Below, one piece after another: positions 33,863-46,149 of a DNA stretch of 64,000 nt. How positions within the stretch are numbered: position 1 is the first letter of the stretch; each line of letters begins with the position of its first letter. Below the pieces are notes generated by a model. That model made no database searches and was not told where the DNA came from. It saw only the letters and a list, made by a program, of their open reading frames with translations. Location: positions 51,949 through 115,948 of the forward strand of contig JAHQIW010004397.1 of NCBI GenBank assembly GCA_019055375.1. Direction: 5' to 3'. The stretch comes from Parelaphostrongylus tenuis. Taxonomy: Eukaryota; Nematoda; Chromadorea; Rhabditida; Metastrongylidae. A program made the translations under genes and the position numbers.

Positions 33863-34167
33863 AGAGCGCATGTGGCGCAGTGGTTAGAGGTGCCCTGCGT
33901 CGCACACGAGGTCAATGGTTCGATCTCGCGCTCATGGCTCACCAAGCCATCCATCCCTCCGGGGTCGGTAAATTGGTACCAGACAGGTCTCAGACTTGTC
34001 TGGGAGGATAAGCAGCACTGACTCGGTTCAGCGGGAGGCCTCCGCGAGTCATTGTAATGGCCAGATATGCATTCAATCACCTCAAACGAAGTTAAAAATT
34101 GAAGTCGAATGCATGGCGCATCCCTCAGGGATTGATCAACGCCGAGAGCTTTATCCTTTATCCTTTA
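33863..34167 (+). mobile_element. tRNA-derived SINE (copy 5, in duplication copy 1 only)
   Basis: It has an intact head with A box 'TGGCGCAGTGG' and B box 'GGTTCGATCTC', a full body, and a tail of two TTTATCC units. The paralogous site in copy 2 (about 41853-41875) is empty, so this copy inserted after the duplication or was lost from copy 2. An 11-bp 'tatatgtacat' stands on both sides (33840-33850 and 34168-34178) as a possible target duplication, but the surrounding microsatellite makes this ambiguous. Confidence 0.9.
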
Positions 34168-34168
34168 T

Positions 34169-34192
34169 ATATGTACATATATGTACATGTAC

Positions 34193-34254
<62 letters not shown>
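34169..34254. repeat. (TA)n microsatellite next to the SINE
   Basis: A long near-pure TA run follows the SINE tail. Confidence 0.9.
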
Positions 34255-34257
<3 letters not shown>

Positions 34258-34374
34258 TTCATGTGCGGGTAGCGGGAAAGTACCGACAAAATCGTCACAG
34301 CAATAGCCATCAAAATGGATTGAATTAGGCTCTTTGCGACCGCTCGAGTCCACTTTTGAAAAAAGTTTAACACC

Positions 34375-35085
34375 ATCATGCTCCAGAAAGGTAGCTCAAG
34401 CTAATGCTTTCTACTATTGTGCACGAGGGGCTCCTCAATAGGTGAATCACTCAAAATATGAGGAAGTGAAAGAAATTTGCTAAATTATTTCTTGACTACT
34501 ACTCTATCAGTCCTTCGAAATGGAACATTTCGATGTGTCCTTGCAGCGCACGGGATTTTTTGGGGTTTAAGATGTGGTTAAAAGAAATATGGCAACAAAA
34601 CAGCGCAATCGTATAAATATCAAATCATCTTTCTAGCAACAAGCTAAATGTAAATAAATACTTAGATGCATAACTAAAAATCGAAAGAGCATAAAAGCAA
34701 ATGAGAAGGAACTTGAGCTGGACGGAATACCTTTTGAAGAGCTGATTGACTCCTCCTTGTGAGCCACATTTGCTGTTTTTGGAGGGCTACCTTGCCCTTT
34801 AATTCGAAGAGGCATACTCGCGCTCACCTTGTCACACTGAACGACTAAAACAGCCTATTCGACAAAGGAGTGAAATATTCGCTGGTTTTTGTGCATACAA
34901 GGAGCTGGAATATGTGAAACGGCTATGAAATCACGTAATAATGCAGATAAGCAATTGATGGTTATCAGTACCTGTATCTTGACAAGAGGCTCTTCAATGA
35001 CAGCCGCCATCTCATCGGTTTTCTTTTTTAGAGCCTAGAAGACTCAAGGCATTCAATCTTTTCAGCCAAACACTATCAAACTTTT
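34375..35085 (+). repeat. Dispersed repeat R (best copy)
   Basis: It is shared with 12190-13190 (diverged, SINE-interrupted) and, for its first ~250 bp, with 42015-42264 in duplication copy 2. No coding capacity is seen. Confidence 0.6.
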
Positions 35086-35089
35086 GAGA

Positions 35090-36750
35090 AAACCAATAAT
35101 GGATCAACTTCAAATCACCAAGACTTGATTTGTCGAATCGATAATAAAAGCTTGAAGGAAAGGTTTCATCCGGCGAGAAATGTCTGAATGAGAAAACCAA
35201 TTTACTTCTTGCCTTTACTCTTTTCTTCTTTTTGTTATTTTTGCTATTGCTATACAGTATTGAAGCTATCTTGAAAACAAATAAATTATTAAGAATTTTT
35301 TGATTCACAGCCGTGAATGACTACGAAAACATTGTAGAACTAGATGAAGCGTCTTTCCCAAATCGTCGCAGTAGGCTGCAGGTAACGGAGAAAGAGCAAT
35401 GTTCTCGTTGAGAGCACGATCTACAATAGCTACGTGAAACGTCATGAGGAGCAAATGACACAATTTACAAAGGCGTAATACCTATTGGGCATCTCCAGCG
35501 ATTCCCACTCTTAGGGGAAGAAATGTCATTTAAATTTTTGCTGCTACAGCACAACAAAAAGGCAAATTTGAACAAAATGTGGACTATTAATAGTCGCTTT
35601 TTATTTTATCGATTGATCACTGAGATTTCGAGAAAAGTAGAAAGCGCATTTTTCCGAAGGACCTGAACCGGGTGGAGATAACGGAAAAGAACTCCACAAA
35701 ATGATGAACGTGTGCTCTTTCTACACTGACCCAGACTATATACTCCAATTGCCTCCACATAAATTTTCATTAGAGGTGTTAATTGTGGAAGATATGATAT
35801 CAACCTATGTTCACGCAAGACAGGACGTACAAATGCGCAATAGAGGTTGAAAGTTTGTCTATTTTATAACAAGTACGTGGTATTACTGTTGACGAATGAA
35901 GGATTTTAAGAGAAGCAGTCACACGTTATATCAAAAACCTTCATGAAAGGATCATTTGTGATATTTTATTCCTTGTGCAATGATAAGATGCCTTTGGTGT
36001 GTGAACTTAGCCTATGATTACCAATAAAGCAGCTGCGATGTTCAAACGGCGTGGTGACAATTTAGGCGTGATATGCAATCATTGCTTTTGCAGTAAGCTA
36101 TGAAATCCTTTCGAAAGAACGTATCGAAATTCGACATTTGGGCTATCGACTAAACACTGAAATTTTGGCAAAGTACGCGTCATGGCTGAGCAAATAAAGC
36201 AAAGTGAGTATGGAACACAATTTGTTGTTGCTGCTACAACGGAATAAAAAGCTTTTTTCAAAAATCAAACATATTGTAGAATCGCAGTGATTGGAGCTTT
36301 CAGATGATTGCCAAGTGTCTAAGTGACATGTTTTGTATGGCGAGAAAAAGCTTTAAACCCTGGTGTAGCTCTGCTGGTAATTGCTGCAAATTCATGTGAG
36401 CTTCGAGATATTGTGCAATCCTGCGCGTACTGATGTATACTTAGCGATCTGACAAAAATAGGTGCTTTCCATGAACGCAATCACACCTTCATAGAATTTC
36501 ATCGTCATTCAAAATATACCACACCTAAGTAAGCTGAAGGGCGTGTTGCGAGAAACAGCCTTCGTTGATTTTAGCCCAGGCCATTAAATTAAGAAAATTC
36601 GCTTTCCTAGTTTACTACAGCTGTACAGCGAAGAAGCCAATAGGTCACCAAAAGTTCAGTCTTCCACAATTCCAAGGGAAAGCTTTTTTTCTGTTCTCAG
36701 CGAGTAGAAACTTAAAAGAGTTTACTTTTGTGGCATCATTTAATGGCTCA
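35090..36750. other. Gene-free stretch with single RU150 units
   Basis: At least three degenerate RU150 units in plus orientation are seen (about 35120-35215, 36110-36255 and 36290-36400). I see no gene. Confidence 0.5.
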
Positions 36751-36756
36751 TTAGCG

Positions 36757-37440
36757 AGCTGGAAACCGCCTTTTGATGAATCTAATTAGAATATGGAGTT
36801 CTCCTTTAAGACACAAGGATAAGATATGAGGAACAAGTTAAAAACAAAAAGAAAAACATTATCACAGCAAAAGTAGGCACAAAAAGAACTGGAATTGCTA
36901 GTTTTGATAATTAGTGCTCCCTACTTTAATAAAATAAAATCAAGGAAATTTCAGATATGTGAACCACCGGACTGTGAAAAATCTCGATAGTCATTGATAA
37001 AAAAAATTGATTACCCGTTGATCAGGGTGATGGATTGCGATTCCATCCGGTCGTTCACGTTTTCTTAGCTAGATGCCTGATGAGTCTTGATGGAACCACG
37101 AGAGTAGCTGATTCAAGTGACGCCGCACCGCCTGTCGATCGAAGCGCGTATTTAGGACTATCACGGCGGGACCCACCGTCTGACATGCGCGAACGTGTTG
37201 ACTTCGTGTCGAGAAAAGTTACGCACTTTTGTTGATAGCCTCCTCACAAAAATGATTAGAAAAAACCATAGAAAGCCATTGGAGCAACTGAGTGTCATTT
37301 AGGCCATCTAAAATGTTTAAAAGTAACAATGTGGAAATAGCATAAAATAGAAATGACACATTTTCACCCGCAAATAAATTGCAAGCTGAAAATTTCAATA
37401 AATTAGTTTGTCAAAATTGTTTGGCAAGATATCTAACGGA
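36757..37440 (+). repeat. Left ~680-bp inverted repeat flanking duplication copy 2
   Basis: It is the reverse complement of 42268-42943 with perhaps 88-90% identity. Shared landmarks include 'ccttttgatgaat' near the outer end, 'gattgcgattccatccggtc' in the middle and 'ttggcaagatatc' at the inner end. The middle (37040-37210) is markedly GC-richer and is distantly similar to 50830-51000. No coding frame is convincing. Confidence 0.88.
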
Positions 37441-37884
37441 AACTCACCACTCTCATCCTTGGGCGATATTCTTGTGAAGAACAGAAATGATTTTGGATCA
37501 AAAATAGATCCGACTCAATTTCAAATTGACTTACACTTCCATCTGCATTTGTGAATTTGGAGCCTTTGTCTGCAAGCGCAGCCGTGAACTTTGTGCCAGC
37601 TGCAAACATCACAATCTGTTACAAAATATTTTCATTCAAAGCAACTCATTTTGACAAAGATCGAAACAAAAGGTAGTCTTTCAAAACAAGGAGATCAGGC
37701 TAATTCAAGGGAACGGAAAAAGTTTTCTCCAGTCACCATTACTTGCAATTCTATTTTAATAGGCAGGCTTACTTTTGTGGATCAGCAGTATCACCTTCAA
37801 CTTTTAATCCAAAAGTATGGTGAAAAAAGTAGAGTCTTTGAAATTATAGTATTTTAACTGCTTTTTTCGCAGTGTTATTATATT

Positions 37885-38039
37885 ACTTATATAACTAAGA
37901 GAATTGAGTGGTGGACAGAAACACGACCTCAGGCGGGAATCGAACTCACGCTTCATCCTATCCGGAGACGCGTGCTCTACCACTACACCACTGAGGCACA
38001 TTTGCCCGACCCACTCAATATTCTCTTAGTTATATAAGT
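37885..38039 (-). mobile_element. tRNA-like core between inverted repeats (element B, copy 2)
   Basis: Paralogue of 30150-30304, duplicated with block D. Its inverted ends match better than in copy 1 ('acttatataactaagagaa' at 37885-37903 against the right end at 38010-38039), which suggests they were once perfect. The tRNA-like core is 37926-37997 on the minus strand. Confidence 0.65.
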
Positions 38040-40319
38040 AGAGTCTATTGTAGACTAGGCTACTGGTTAAATCAAAAACCACACTCGGTAACGCCCGTGT
38101 GTATGCGGCAATTGTTTTCGCCTTTCAACTTGCTGCTCACAGGCATTTCACACGGTACCGAATATTGAATGCTAACAAACATTGGAACCGAAAAGTCATC
38201 CGATTTATCGAAGCGAAGAATTACAACAGCTTGGACAATTTTCGTTCAAGATTCCCATAGGATTTGTGATTGGAACACGAAGAATGAAAAGTCGTGCGAG
38301 CTATTGAAGTGGACGAAGCTCAAGTGTTCGTAAAGCAGCTATATCTCTTCAGCTATATTCAGATCAAGTATTATTACGTCACTTATTGCCGTGTCATGTT
38401 TAATCTTTCAAAGAAAAAGCAATATGAAGTGCGACTCCACAAACAATGAGAGCTCTTTTTATTTCACCTCCTAATCTGCGATATGCTTCGCTTTTTGCAA
38501 TACCCACGTAGAAGAGAAATGTAACCTGAGGAAACCAAAACAGTCTTGTAGGAGACATTTCAAATTGATGTGATGAGACGCTGGTTGCACGGCAGCCAAA
38601 TCTAGTTCGTTCTAGGGGGAATCAATTCTACAACTTCTCTGTGCACGCTAACTAACGCATCATTAGAAGCGATTCTATGAACATACTTTCAAGCAAGCGT
38701 TTGGCACTTCTAGGATCAACACAGCAGGTGACGGCTATTCAATTATCAAGACCATTAGCAAATGTGCCAAGTTTTCAACAACTCAAGGCGATTTCCTGGT
38801 CATAGAAGTGATGAGAGTGTTCGAACATCATAGATTTATAGCACACGGATTGCTTTAAGGCGTTAAAGATGCAATCAACGTTTAGTGAAAAACTCCAGAT
38901 TTCTCAAAGAATGGTCGGATTTGAAGCTACTGTGAATACGAACTAAGAATCAGAATTACGAAAAGACTATTGGAGATGAATAAGTAGGCATCAGTACGTT
39001 CTGCTAGATGATATACTGCATATTATACAACTACCTTAGCTTTGAAAATATGATGCTCATGGGGAAATAAAGTTGAGAAGTTGAGAAAATTAAAATTAAA
39101 TTTTAGTGAAATAAAAGAAGTTGCTTGTTTTTTGTGTGAGGCTGTATTGGTTACACGGCCAAATAAATGTGCACGGTTGAGAATTTGTTGCTAGGAATCT
39201 TTGGCCCTCCATCTTTCTGTGTAATACTAATTCAGTTGACGAAAATTTGAACAAGAGGAATTGCCATTTACATCAGAAGGAAATTTAAAAGCGGATACAA
39301 AAGCGGGGCCCAACAAAAGCTATGACTGAGAGGAGGAAGTTTTTCATAATAGCATAGCATGCAATTTTGAATTTTGGTTGCTAAAAATGCACAATCTGCG
39401 AATTTTTCAATGTAGTGCAGTCTCATACCTATACGTCGATTTGAGCCAAATTTAGAAACGAGGCATTTTTTCTAAGCCAATTAACGGCTCAGTAAATATC
39501 ACTCCATGAAATAGTTCTATAAAGCAATAAGAACCGCTGGACAAAAGTCTGTTAATTTAAATACACTTCTCAACATATTGACGTAGGCGTCATTAGTACT
39601 AGATAGATAAGCTAATCAGATTTGTGATACTGTGACCGCGAATTTCAAGAGAAATGACTGTGATCGCTTAGAACATAGTTGTCATCGTGCCATACCTAAC
39701 TGGATCTGAGTTGGGAATTTGCTACTTACAGGCGGAACATTGATGGAGACCATTTCTTGTTTCTCACTGAGCACGGTCTCACCTCAATTATTGGTAACGT
39801 CAAATTCGCATCATTCACTGACGACTTGAGAGTAAACTACTTTGTTCACACGGGGATCGGTGCATTTCCATTATCCGGCCCCTGTTTTGAACTTTCGAAA
39901 ATAATGTTCTTTTTTCAGTTCTTTTCAAGTCTTGGCCTGTTATACTTCCATAACGGCTTCATTACTGCGCTGTAAAGCGAGAAAAATTTATGTTTCTCAT
40001 TCAAATATTTCTCGTTGAACAAAGACTTCCCATCGAACCTTTAGTGACCTTCGACATCTTAAAAGTCGGTAATCCCATTTTTTAAAAGGATATCTCATGC
40101 TTTGTCGCAATCGAAAGGAGCTTTATTTCTCAAATTTGCCACTGGAAAAGTCCTATAGTTTGCTAGCAATGTTAAGATATCCTATTCACATACCGACAAA
40201 ATGAGGTGACTTGGTGCCAACGTCGCGCTGCGTGAAACTTAACATTCTTTTGGCTTTTGCAGTTGAATAGAAAAAATTTTTCCAGTGACCGATAGGATCA
40301 ATTGAGCGGCGGAGTTTAA

Positions 40320-40640
40320 GTTGTCAAATAGTTGGTGACAATGTAAATGAAACGTTTTGTTTAACGAGAAATGTTTGATCTTTTGCTGTTACAACTTAAG
40401 AAATTTGAGTGATTAAATAATCAATAATAGAATATTACTATTGGAATCACCGAGATTTAAGCTATCAAATGAATACTGAATGCCTGAAGGAAAAGCATCG
40501 TTCAGCGGAAATATTCGAATGAGAAACACAATTTTTCTGCAGCTACAGAGCAACAATAAAGCGATTTGGAAATAGGAAATATCATTCAGAAGATTTTGAT
40601 TCAAGCTATTAAATGATTACTAAAACCTAGGAGAAAAAAG
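40320..40640 (+). repeat. RU150 array in duplication copy 2
   Basis: Counterpart of 32590-33000, with the first unit shortened by a ~30-bp deletion. Confidence 0.65.
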
Positions 40641-41214
40641 TGAAAATTGGGTCTTTCCTAAGCTGTCGAAGAGAAATTCTTTCAATGTAGAACTTGAATT
40701 GAAAATATACCTATTACTGAGGGAAGGGTCACTATCATGCCACGTCCGCCATAGAAGTTTCGTTCCTACAATCTGATAGCGGAGAAGGAGCATGAAGCTG
40801 CTCACACCAACTCTTGGTCCTTCAGCCCACCATGGCAAATGCATTCTCAAGAAAAAAAAAACTCATAGAAAAGTTCTGAACAATCTTTCCCGCAGGACAG
40901 ACGAAGAGAATACTAGCTTGCCCTACCTGCTAACAAGAACGTAGGAAATATAACCGAATGTTTGGTGAATTCCATAAAGTGCATATAGGGGAACCCTCAT
41001 TCCAAAAAAAGCTCAACGCTCCCTGAAATGAGTAAGTCAGCCGACTCAAAGAAAAACTAAACATCAACAAGTGCAAACAGCTATTTTGAGACGTCGCTCA
41101 AATCAATACATCCTAGCAGAATTTCAAGCCCTTCCTAAGGTCAGTTATGGCACTTCTAGAAAGTTAGACTTGTTTTTCACCTCACAACCTCATCACTGAG
41201 CGCGGTGTCTTTCG

Positions 41215-41540
41215 CTTCAGTCAGTTCTTTGCAAGGGGATATACCCTTACGTGTAAGAGGATCGACGCCGAATTATTTATACTCTACGCATGGTGAAAGG
41301 GTAACTATGGCGTTCTTTCAGTGTGATTGACTGTCGATTGCCGTTTGCTAAACTGACGGCTTTACGCCAGTATGTGTTCATGTACACATATATGCATGTA
41401 TATATACGTATATATTGTACATTTGCACGCGTCTATATATTCATGCCGATGTATATATACACATTCACATACATACATACGTATGAGTACATGCATACAC
41501 ATATATACGTATGCAAGTGCATATAACTTTCAACTGACTA
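41215..41540. repeat. Segment present only in duplication copy 2
   Basis: Copy 1 passes directly from 'gtgcctttcgccctgac' to 'tatttttagacctcgc' (about 33509-33535), while copy 2 has ~325 extra bp here. The second half (41380-41520) is an 'atacat'-type microsatellite. No element ends were recognised. Confidence 0.7.
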
Positions 41541-41639
41541 TTTATAGACTTGGCTCAAATTCAATAAAGACCTCTTGAAAAGCCCAAAATATGACGTCAG
41601 GAGTTTTAATTTGAGCGAGGACTCAAACTAGTAGATTGC

Positions 41640-41896
41640 AAGTGTTGACATAATATATAAACATGTATGTATATATACACATATGCATATATACATACAC
41701 ATATATGTATATATGTACATTCATATATGCACGTACATTGACACGTGCATATATGCACATAAATATATGTATATATATACACATATACACATGTATATAT
41801 ATGCTCAAACAAGTATGTGCGTATATGCATGCATATATCTACATATATATATGTACATATGTGTACGTGTATATATATATATATACATATATATAG
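41640..41896. repeat. ATATGC/ATACAC-type microsatellite (copy 2)
   Basis: Counterpart of 33640-33860, running on into a short TA run at the site that corresponds to the SINE insertion in copy 1. Confidence 0.9.
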
Positions 41897-42267
41897 AATT
41901 TCGTGTGAGGGTAGCGGGAAAGTACCGACAAAATCGTCAAAGAAAAGCCATCAAAATGGATTGAATTAGCTCTTCGCGACCGCTCGAGTCCACTTTTGAA
42001 AAAAGTTCAACACCATCATGCTCCAGAAAGGTAGCTCAAGCTTATGTCCTCTACTGATTATGCACGAGGGGTCTCCTCAATAGGTGAATCACTCAAAATA
42101 TGGGAAACTGAAAGAAATTTGCTAGATTATTTCTTGACTACTACTCTATGTGGCCTTCGAAATGGGACATTTCGATGTGTCCTTGCAGCGCACGGGATTT
42201 TTTGGGGTTTAAGATGTGGTTAAAAGAAATATGGCAACAAAATTGTACAATCGGATAAATATCAGTA

Positions 42268-42943
42268 TTCGTTCGATATCTTGCCAAACAATTTTTACAA
42301 ACTAATTTATTGAAATTTTTGGCTTGCAATTGAAAATGTGTCATTTCTATTTCATGCTATTTCCACATTGTTACTTTCAAACATTTTAGACTACCTAAAT
42401 GACACTCAGTTGCTTTCCAGTGGCTTTCTATGAGTTTTTTCTAATCATTTTAGTGAGGAGGCTATCACCGAGAGTGCGTTAACTTTTCTCGACACGAAGT
42501 CAACACGTTCGCGCTTGTCAGCCGGTGGGTCCCGCCGTGATAGTCCTAAATACGCGCTTCGATCGACAGGCGGAGCGTCGTCACTTTAATCAGTTACTCT
42601 CGTGGCTCCATCAAGACTCACCAGGCATCTAGCTAAGAAACGTGAACGACCGGATGGAATCGCAATCCATCACCCTGATCAACGGGTGATCAAATTTTTT
42701 TTTGATCAATGACTGCCGATTTTTCAAACAGTCCGGTGGTTCACATATCTGAAATTTCCTTGATTTTATTTCATTAAAATAGGGAGCGCTAATTATTAAA
42801 ACTAGATTTTCCGTTCTTTCGCTTACCTTTGTTGTGATAATGTTTTTCTTTTTGTTTTTATCTTGTTCCTCATATCTTATCCCTGTGCCTCAAAGGAAAA
42901 CTCCATTTTCCAATCAAATTCATCAAAAGACGGTTTCTAGCGA
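42268..42943 (-). repeat. Right ~680-bp inverted repeat flanking duplication copy 2
   Basis: Inverted partner of 36757-37440. Its outer end lies immediately next to the truncated 5' end of the RTE copy (42946). This hints that the RTE fragment and the inverted repeat were joined by one rearrangement or insertion. Confidence 0.88.
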
Positions 42944-42945
42944 CC

Positions 42946-43970
42946 ATGTGTGAGCTCTGTAAAGATTTCACGACCAAAATATCTCCATTCTACAACAATA
43001 TCACCATTGACGTAAGAAGAGTTGTTCGACGAGGCGATACAATTTCGCCAAAACTATTCACTGCCACCCTACAAAACGTCATGCGAACATTAAAATTGGA
43101 CGATATGGGAGTGAAAATTGACGGTCGACAATTAAACCATCTTCGCTTTGCTGACGATATCGATCTCATAACACCAAACATCAGTCAAGCGGAACAAATG
43201 TTGATGGATTTCGATAACGCCTGTGGAAAGATTGGTCTTCAACTAAGTCTAACAAAAACAATGTTCATGAGGAACGGATGGGTTTCGAATGCCCCAATCA
43301 CGCTCGATGGAATGACAATCTCCGAATGCTCCAGTTACGTCTATCTAAGTCGTGAAATCAACATAATGAACGACCTATAGCTCCAGAGTTGAGCAGGAAG
43401 AAACGAGCTTCTTCGGGAACGTTTAAGAGCTTCGGAGAGGCAGTGAAGAGGACAAAGAACATCCGACTCCGTGCCCACCTTTTCGACTCGACAATTATCC
43501 CTGCCCTCACGTATGCAGCAGGAACCTGGTCGCTACGTAAGCAGGATGAAAGATCACTTGGCGTTATCGAACGCGCAGTCGAAAAGTCGGTGCTAGGAGT
43601 ATCCCGTATCTCGCGAATGAGAGAAAGGATCCGAAGATCCGACCTACGTCAGCGATCGAAAATCAGAGGCGCCTTTCTACACGCCAGGATATCGAAAATA
43701 AGGTGGACCGGACACGTAATGCACTTCAACGACAACCGATGGACGAGAGCCGTTACCGACTGGATTCCTTGAAACGTCAAGCGCTCTAAAGGAAGACCAC
43801 TGACCCGTTGGTCCGATTTCTTAACGAAAACGATAGAAGAAAGATATGATGCTCAGCGAATCCCTAGAGCAAGGAAGACCCACTGGGCTACTGTTGCACG
43901 CGATAGGGAAAAATGGAAGAGTTGCTGGTACCCGCTCGAGTCACTCGACGATCAACAGGACGACAGGTGA
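42946..43970 (+). pseudogene. RTE-type LINE reverse transcriptase, 5'-truncated and broken
   Basis: The first frame (42946-43377) holds the palm of a non-LTR reverse transcriptase: 'RRGDTISPKLF' (the block before the catalytic pair), then 'LRFADDIDLI' with the FADD catalytic box at about residues 68-71, then 'GLQLSLTKT'. A 2-bp TA insertion before the stop at 43378 shifts the frame. The thumb/connector region resumes at about 43389 ('RTKNIRLRAHLFDSTIIPAL', 'KIRWTGHVMHFND') and meets a TGA at 43770. The same frame then continues to the natural-looking end at 43968-43970. The endonuclease domain is absent. Compared with the copy at 18336-18958 it is better preserved. It cannot make an active protein. 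Confidence 0.9.
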
Positions 43971-43974
43971 TAGA

Positions 43975-45835
43975 GGTGAATGTACATAAAATATGGTGCC
44001 GCACATTTTCTATATTTTAGCCAGTAAAAGCTCTGCAAAATTATTAATGTGCAATGCAATTGTACTTTCGTGCAAGTGTCGCATAATCTATAATTGTATA
44101 GTGCTTGCGTTGTATACGATTATGGGCATTGTGGAAGTAAGGTAATCTGATACCAGGTTTTATGGTCCAGAATTTCTTAGAATCATTATAAACTCATAGC
44201 GATGACGTCTGTGAAGTTAATTATCAATGAACAGGCCTTATGATGAGAACAATACGCGGCAGATAGTCGAAGATTGCACTCCGAGTGAACGAGGGTATTT
44301 TTGTGAGAAATATTTCGAAATCTCGTGCAGACACGTTGGTCGCACGGCCATCAAATCTATTCCATTGTAATAACAATCTATTTTCAGACCCTCAAGATGA
44401 AGACACTTAATTTGTAAATGAAGCCACCTCCATGCCCATACAGCGATCTATTGCTTGGCAGTTCCAGAACCAACACAACATAAGACAGCCCTTTCATACA
44501 CTAAATTGACTCGTAAAGGTGCCGACTTTCAAGAACTCAACATGATTTTCTGATCATGAAAGAGGTGAAGTAGTTCAAACCTTATAGATTCATAGGAAAC
44601 GTATTCGTCTATCGCTTTTGAGTCAACCAACTTTATATAAAACATTCCTCCACAAGATTCTTCAAGTTCGAATAACTGTATATTTTGAAAACTGGAAACA
44701 GAGTCAGATCTCTTAGGAATTTGAGCTAAGAATCAGAACCATAGCCATTCACTATCGAATTCGTTGAGCATAAGCACCACTCTATTCTGTTAGATAAAAT
44801 TCTACATATTGTACAATTACTTCAGTATTTATGTGAAATTGCTTTTCGTTGCAAAAATGTGAGGATGTAAAAAACAGTAGAATTTAATCAACGCAGAATA
44901 GTTAAGATGCACATTGGCGATACTCTAAGGTTCGACTGCATATTTACTCACATTAGTGCGTGTGGTAAGAAGTGTCTTGGGGGAACAGAAACTCACCAGT
45001 TCACAATATGCCTACGAAAAAAGTGATCTATTCGAAGAACGTTTTCTATAAAGGGGAAATCAAACACTCACAGTGAAGGTCCACCATTCCTTCCAGTGTA
45101 CTGCCGTGTTGCTGGATTATGTGAACCCTTTTGTGCCCACCGCTTCTCTCTGAAACATCAACTCAATTGGCATAAACTGAAAAGCAATAACATGACAGCC
45201 GTGGGAGAAGAAACTGAAAACGGTGTCAAGAGGGGTGCTGTAACACGTGTTGTACTCATTGTACAAATGAGAGTGGTATTTTGGAGAGTATCACAATAGC
45301 TGATTAGGCAAATTTCGACTGTAGTCCTCAAAAATGTGTGCGCTTGAAATTCTTCTTAGGCTGCAGCTTACTACCTTTATGCCGCTTTCTCTCAAGAGTT
45401 CCAACACTAGGAAAACATTGATCGAATTTCAATGGTAAGTTTATTATAATAGCATGTGTCAGCGCTTCTGTGATATATTAATACACGTTCTGACAAAGAA
45501 ATAATAGTTTTATGAGCCCAAAAATAATCAAAGATTCCATTCCTTCAGAATAATATATCTAAAATTGGAAAGCAGAAGTAATGTGGTCTATGAACAGACT
45601 CAAATTAACGCATGCCTCTTCCTTTCCTTTTCTCTCTTAACTGATATTAGTTGAGCAATTTACTGAAGACGGCTTACTGTGTTGTTTTTATGACTACGGC
45701 AAATTTCATCCGATGTCCTTTGCACGTTGGAAACTTTTCAAACTATTCTCTACTTACTTGATAATTTTCTCATATTAGAACCAGTGGTTATTCACACTAA
45801 CGCTGCGCATTGCAATGAAAATGAATGTCAAGTAA
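43975..45835. other. Gene-free stretch
   Basis: Unique AT-rich DNA follows the RTE fragment. It may include LINE 3' untranslated sequence for an unknown distance, since the two RTE copies lose similarity soon after their stop codons. No gene is seen. Confidence 0.4.
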
Positions 45836-45840
45836 TCAAA

Positions 45841-46142
45841 AATTTCAATAGATACTTTCATTATTATTTGAGCCAACTTGTCATGTGGTTTGGTAAGGGC
45901 TCTTGTACAGCCGGATACACGTGTTTCGTCCTTAAAGACTCGTCAGCCGAGTAGTCTTCGATGACTCTCTATAAGGAGTGTGAGGTTCCCGAGAGAACTG
46001 ACTATGAAAAGATCGAAAGACGACGAGTTCTGCCCGGCCGACGAGTCTGTAAGGACGAAACACGTGTATCCGGCTGTACAAGAGCCCATACCACACCACA
46101 TGACAAGTTGGCTCACATAAGAATGAAAGGATTTACTGAAAT
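45841..46142. mobile_element. Foldback element FB1 (115-bp inverted arms)
   Basis: The left arm (45841-45955) and right arm (46028-46142) are inverted copies at close to 90% identity. They share 'gagccaacttgtcatgtggt', 'acagccggatacacgtgttt' and 'gactcgtc'. The loop is about 70 bp. Frames read through both arms give nearly the same peptide in opposite directions, which is a by-product of the symmetry. No transposase is present. Confidence 0.85.
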
Positions 46143-46149
46143 TTGAGCG

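Larger units (their letters stand above)
29707..34622 (+). repeat. Direct duplication D, copy 1 (about 4.9 kb)
   Basis: It matches 37444-42264 over its whole length with scattered substitutions and small indels. The offset grows from about 7735 to about 8010 bp because copy 2 has an extra ~325 bp (41215-41540), and then shrinks because copy 1 alone carries a SINE (33863-34167). Copy 1 continues at its right end into repeat R (to 35085), whereas copy 2 stops at a long inverted repeat. No protein-coding gene is seen inside. Confidence 0.92.
37444..42264 (+). repeat. Direct duplication D, copy 2, enclosed by the inverted repeats
   Basis: Homologous to 29707-34622. It fills almost exactly the interval between the two ~680-bp inverted repeats. 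It lacks the SINE of copy 1, has an extra ~325-bp segment at 41215-41540, and is cut within repeat R at the right end. Confidence 0.92.

Noticed and set aside
33611..33905. Tyr-Ile-His-Met-rich frames here and at 41323-41964
   Set aside because: They are products of ATATGC/ATACAC microsatellites on both strands.
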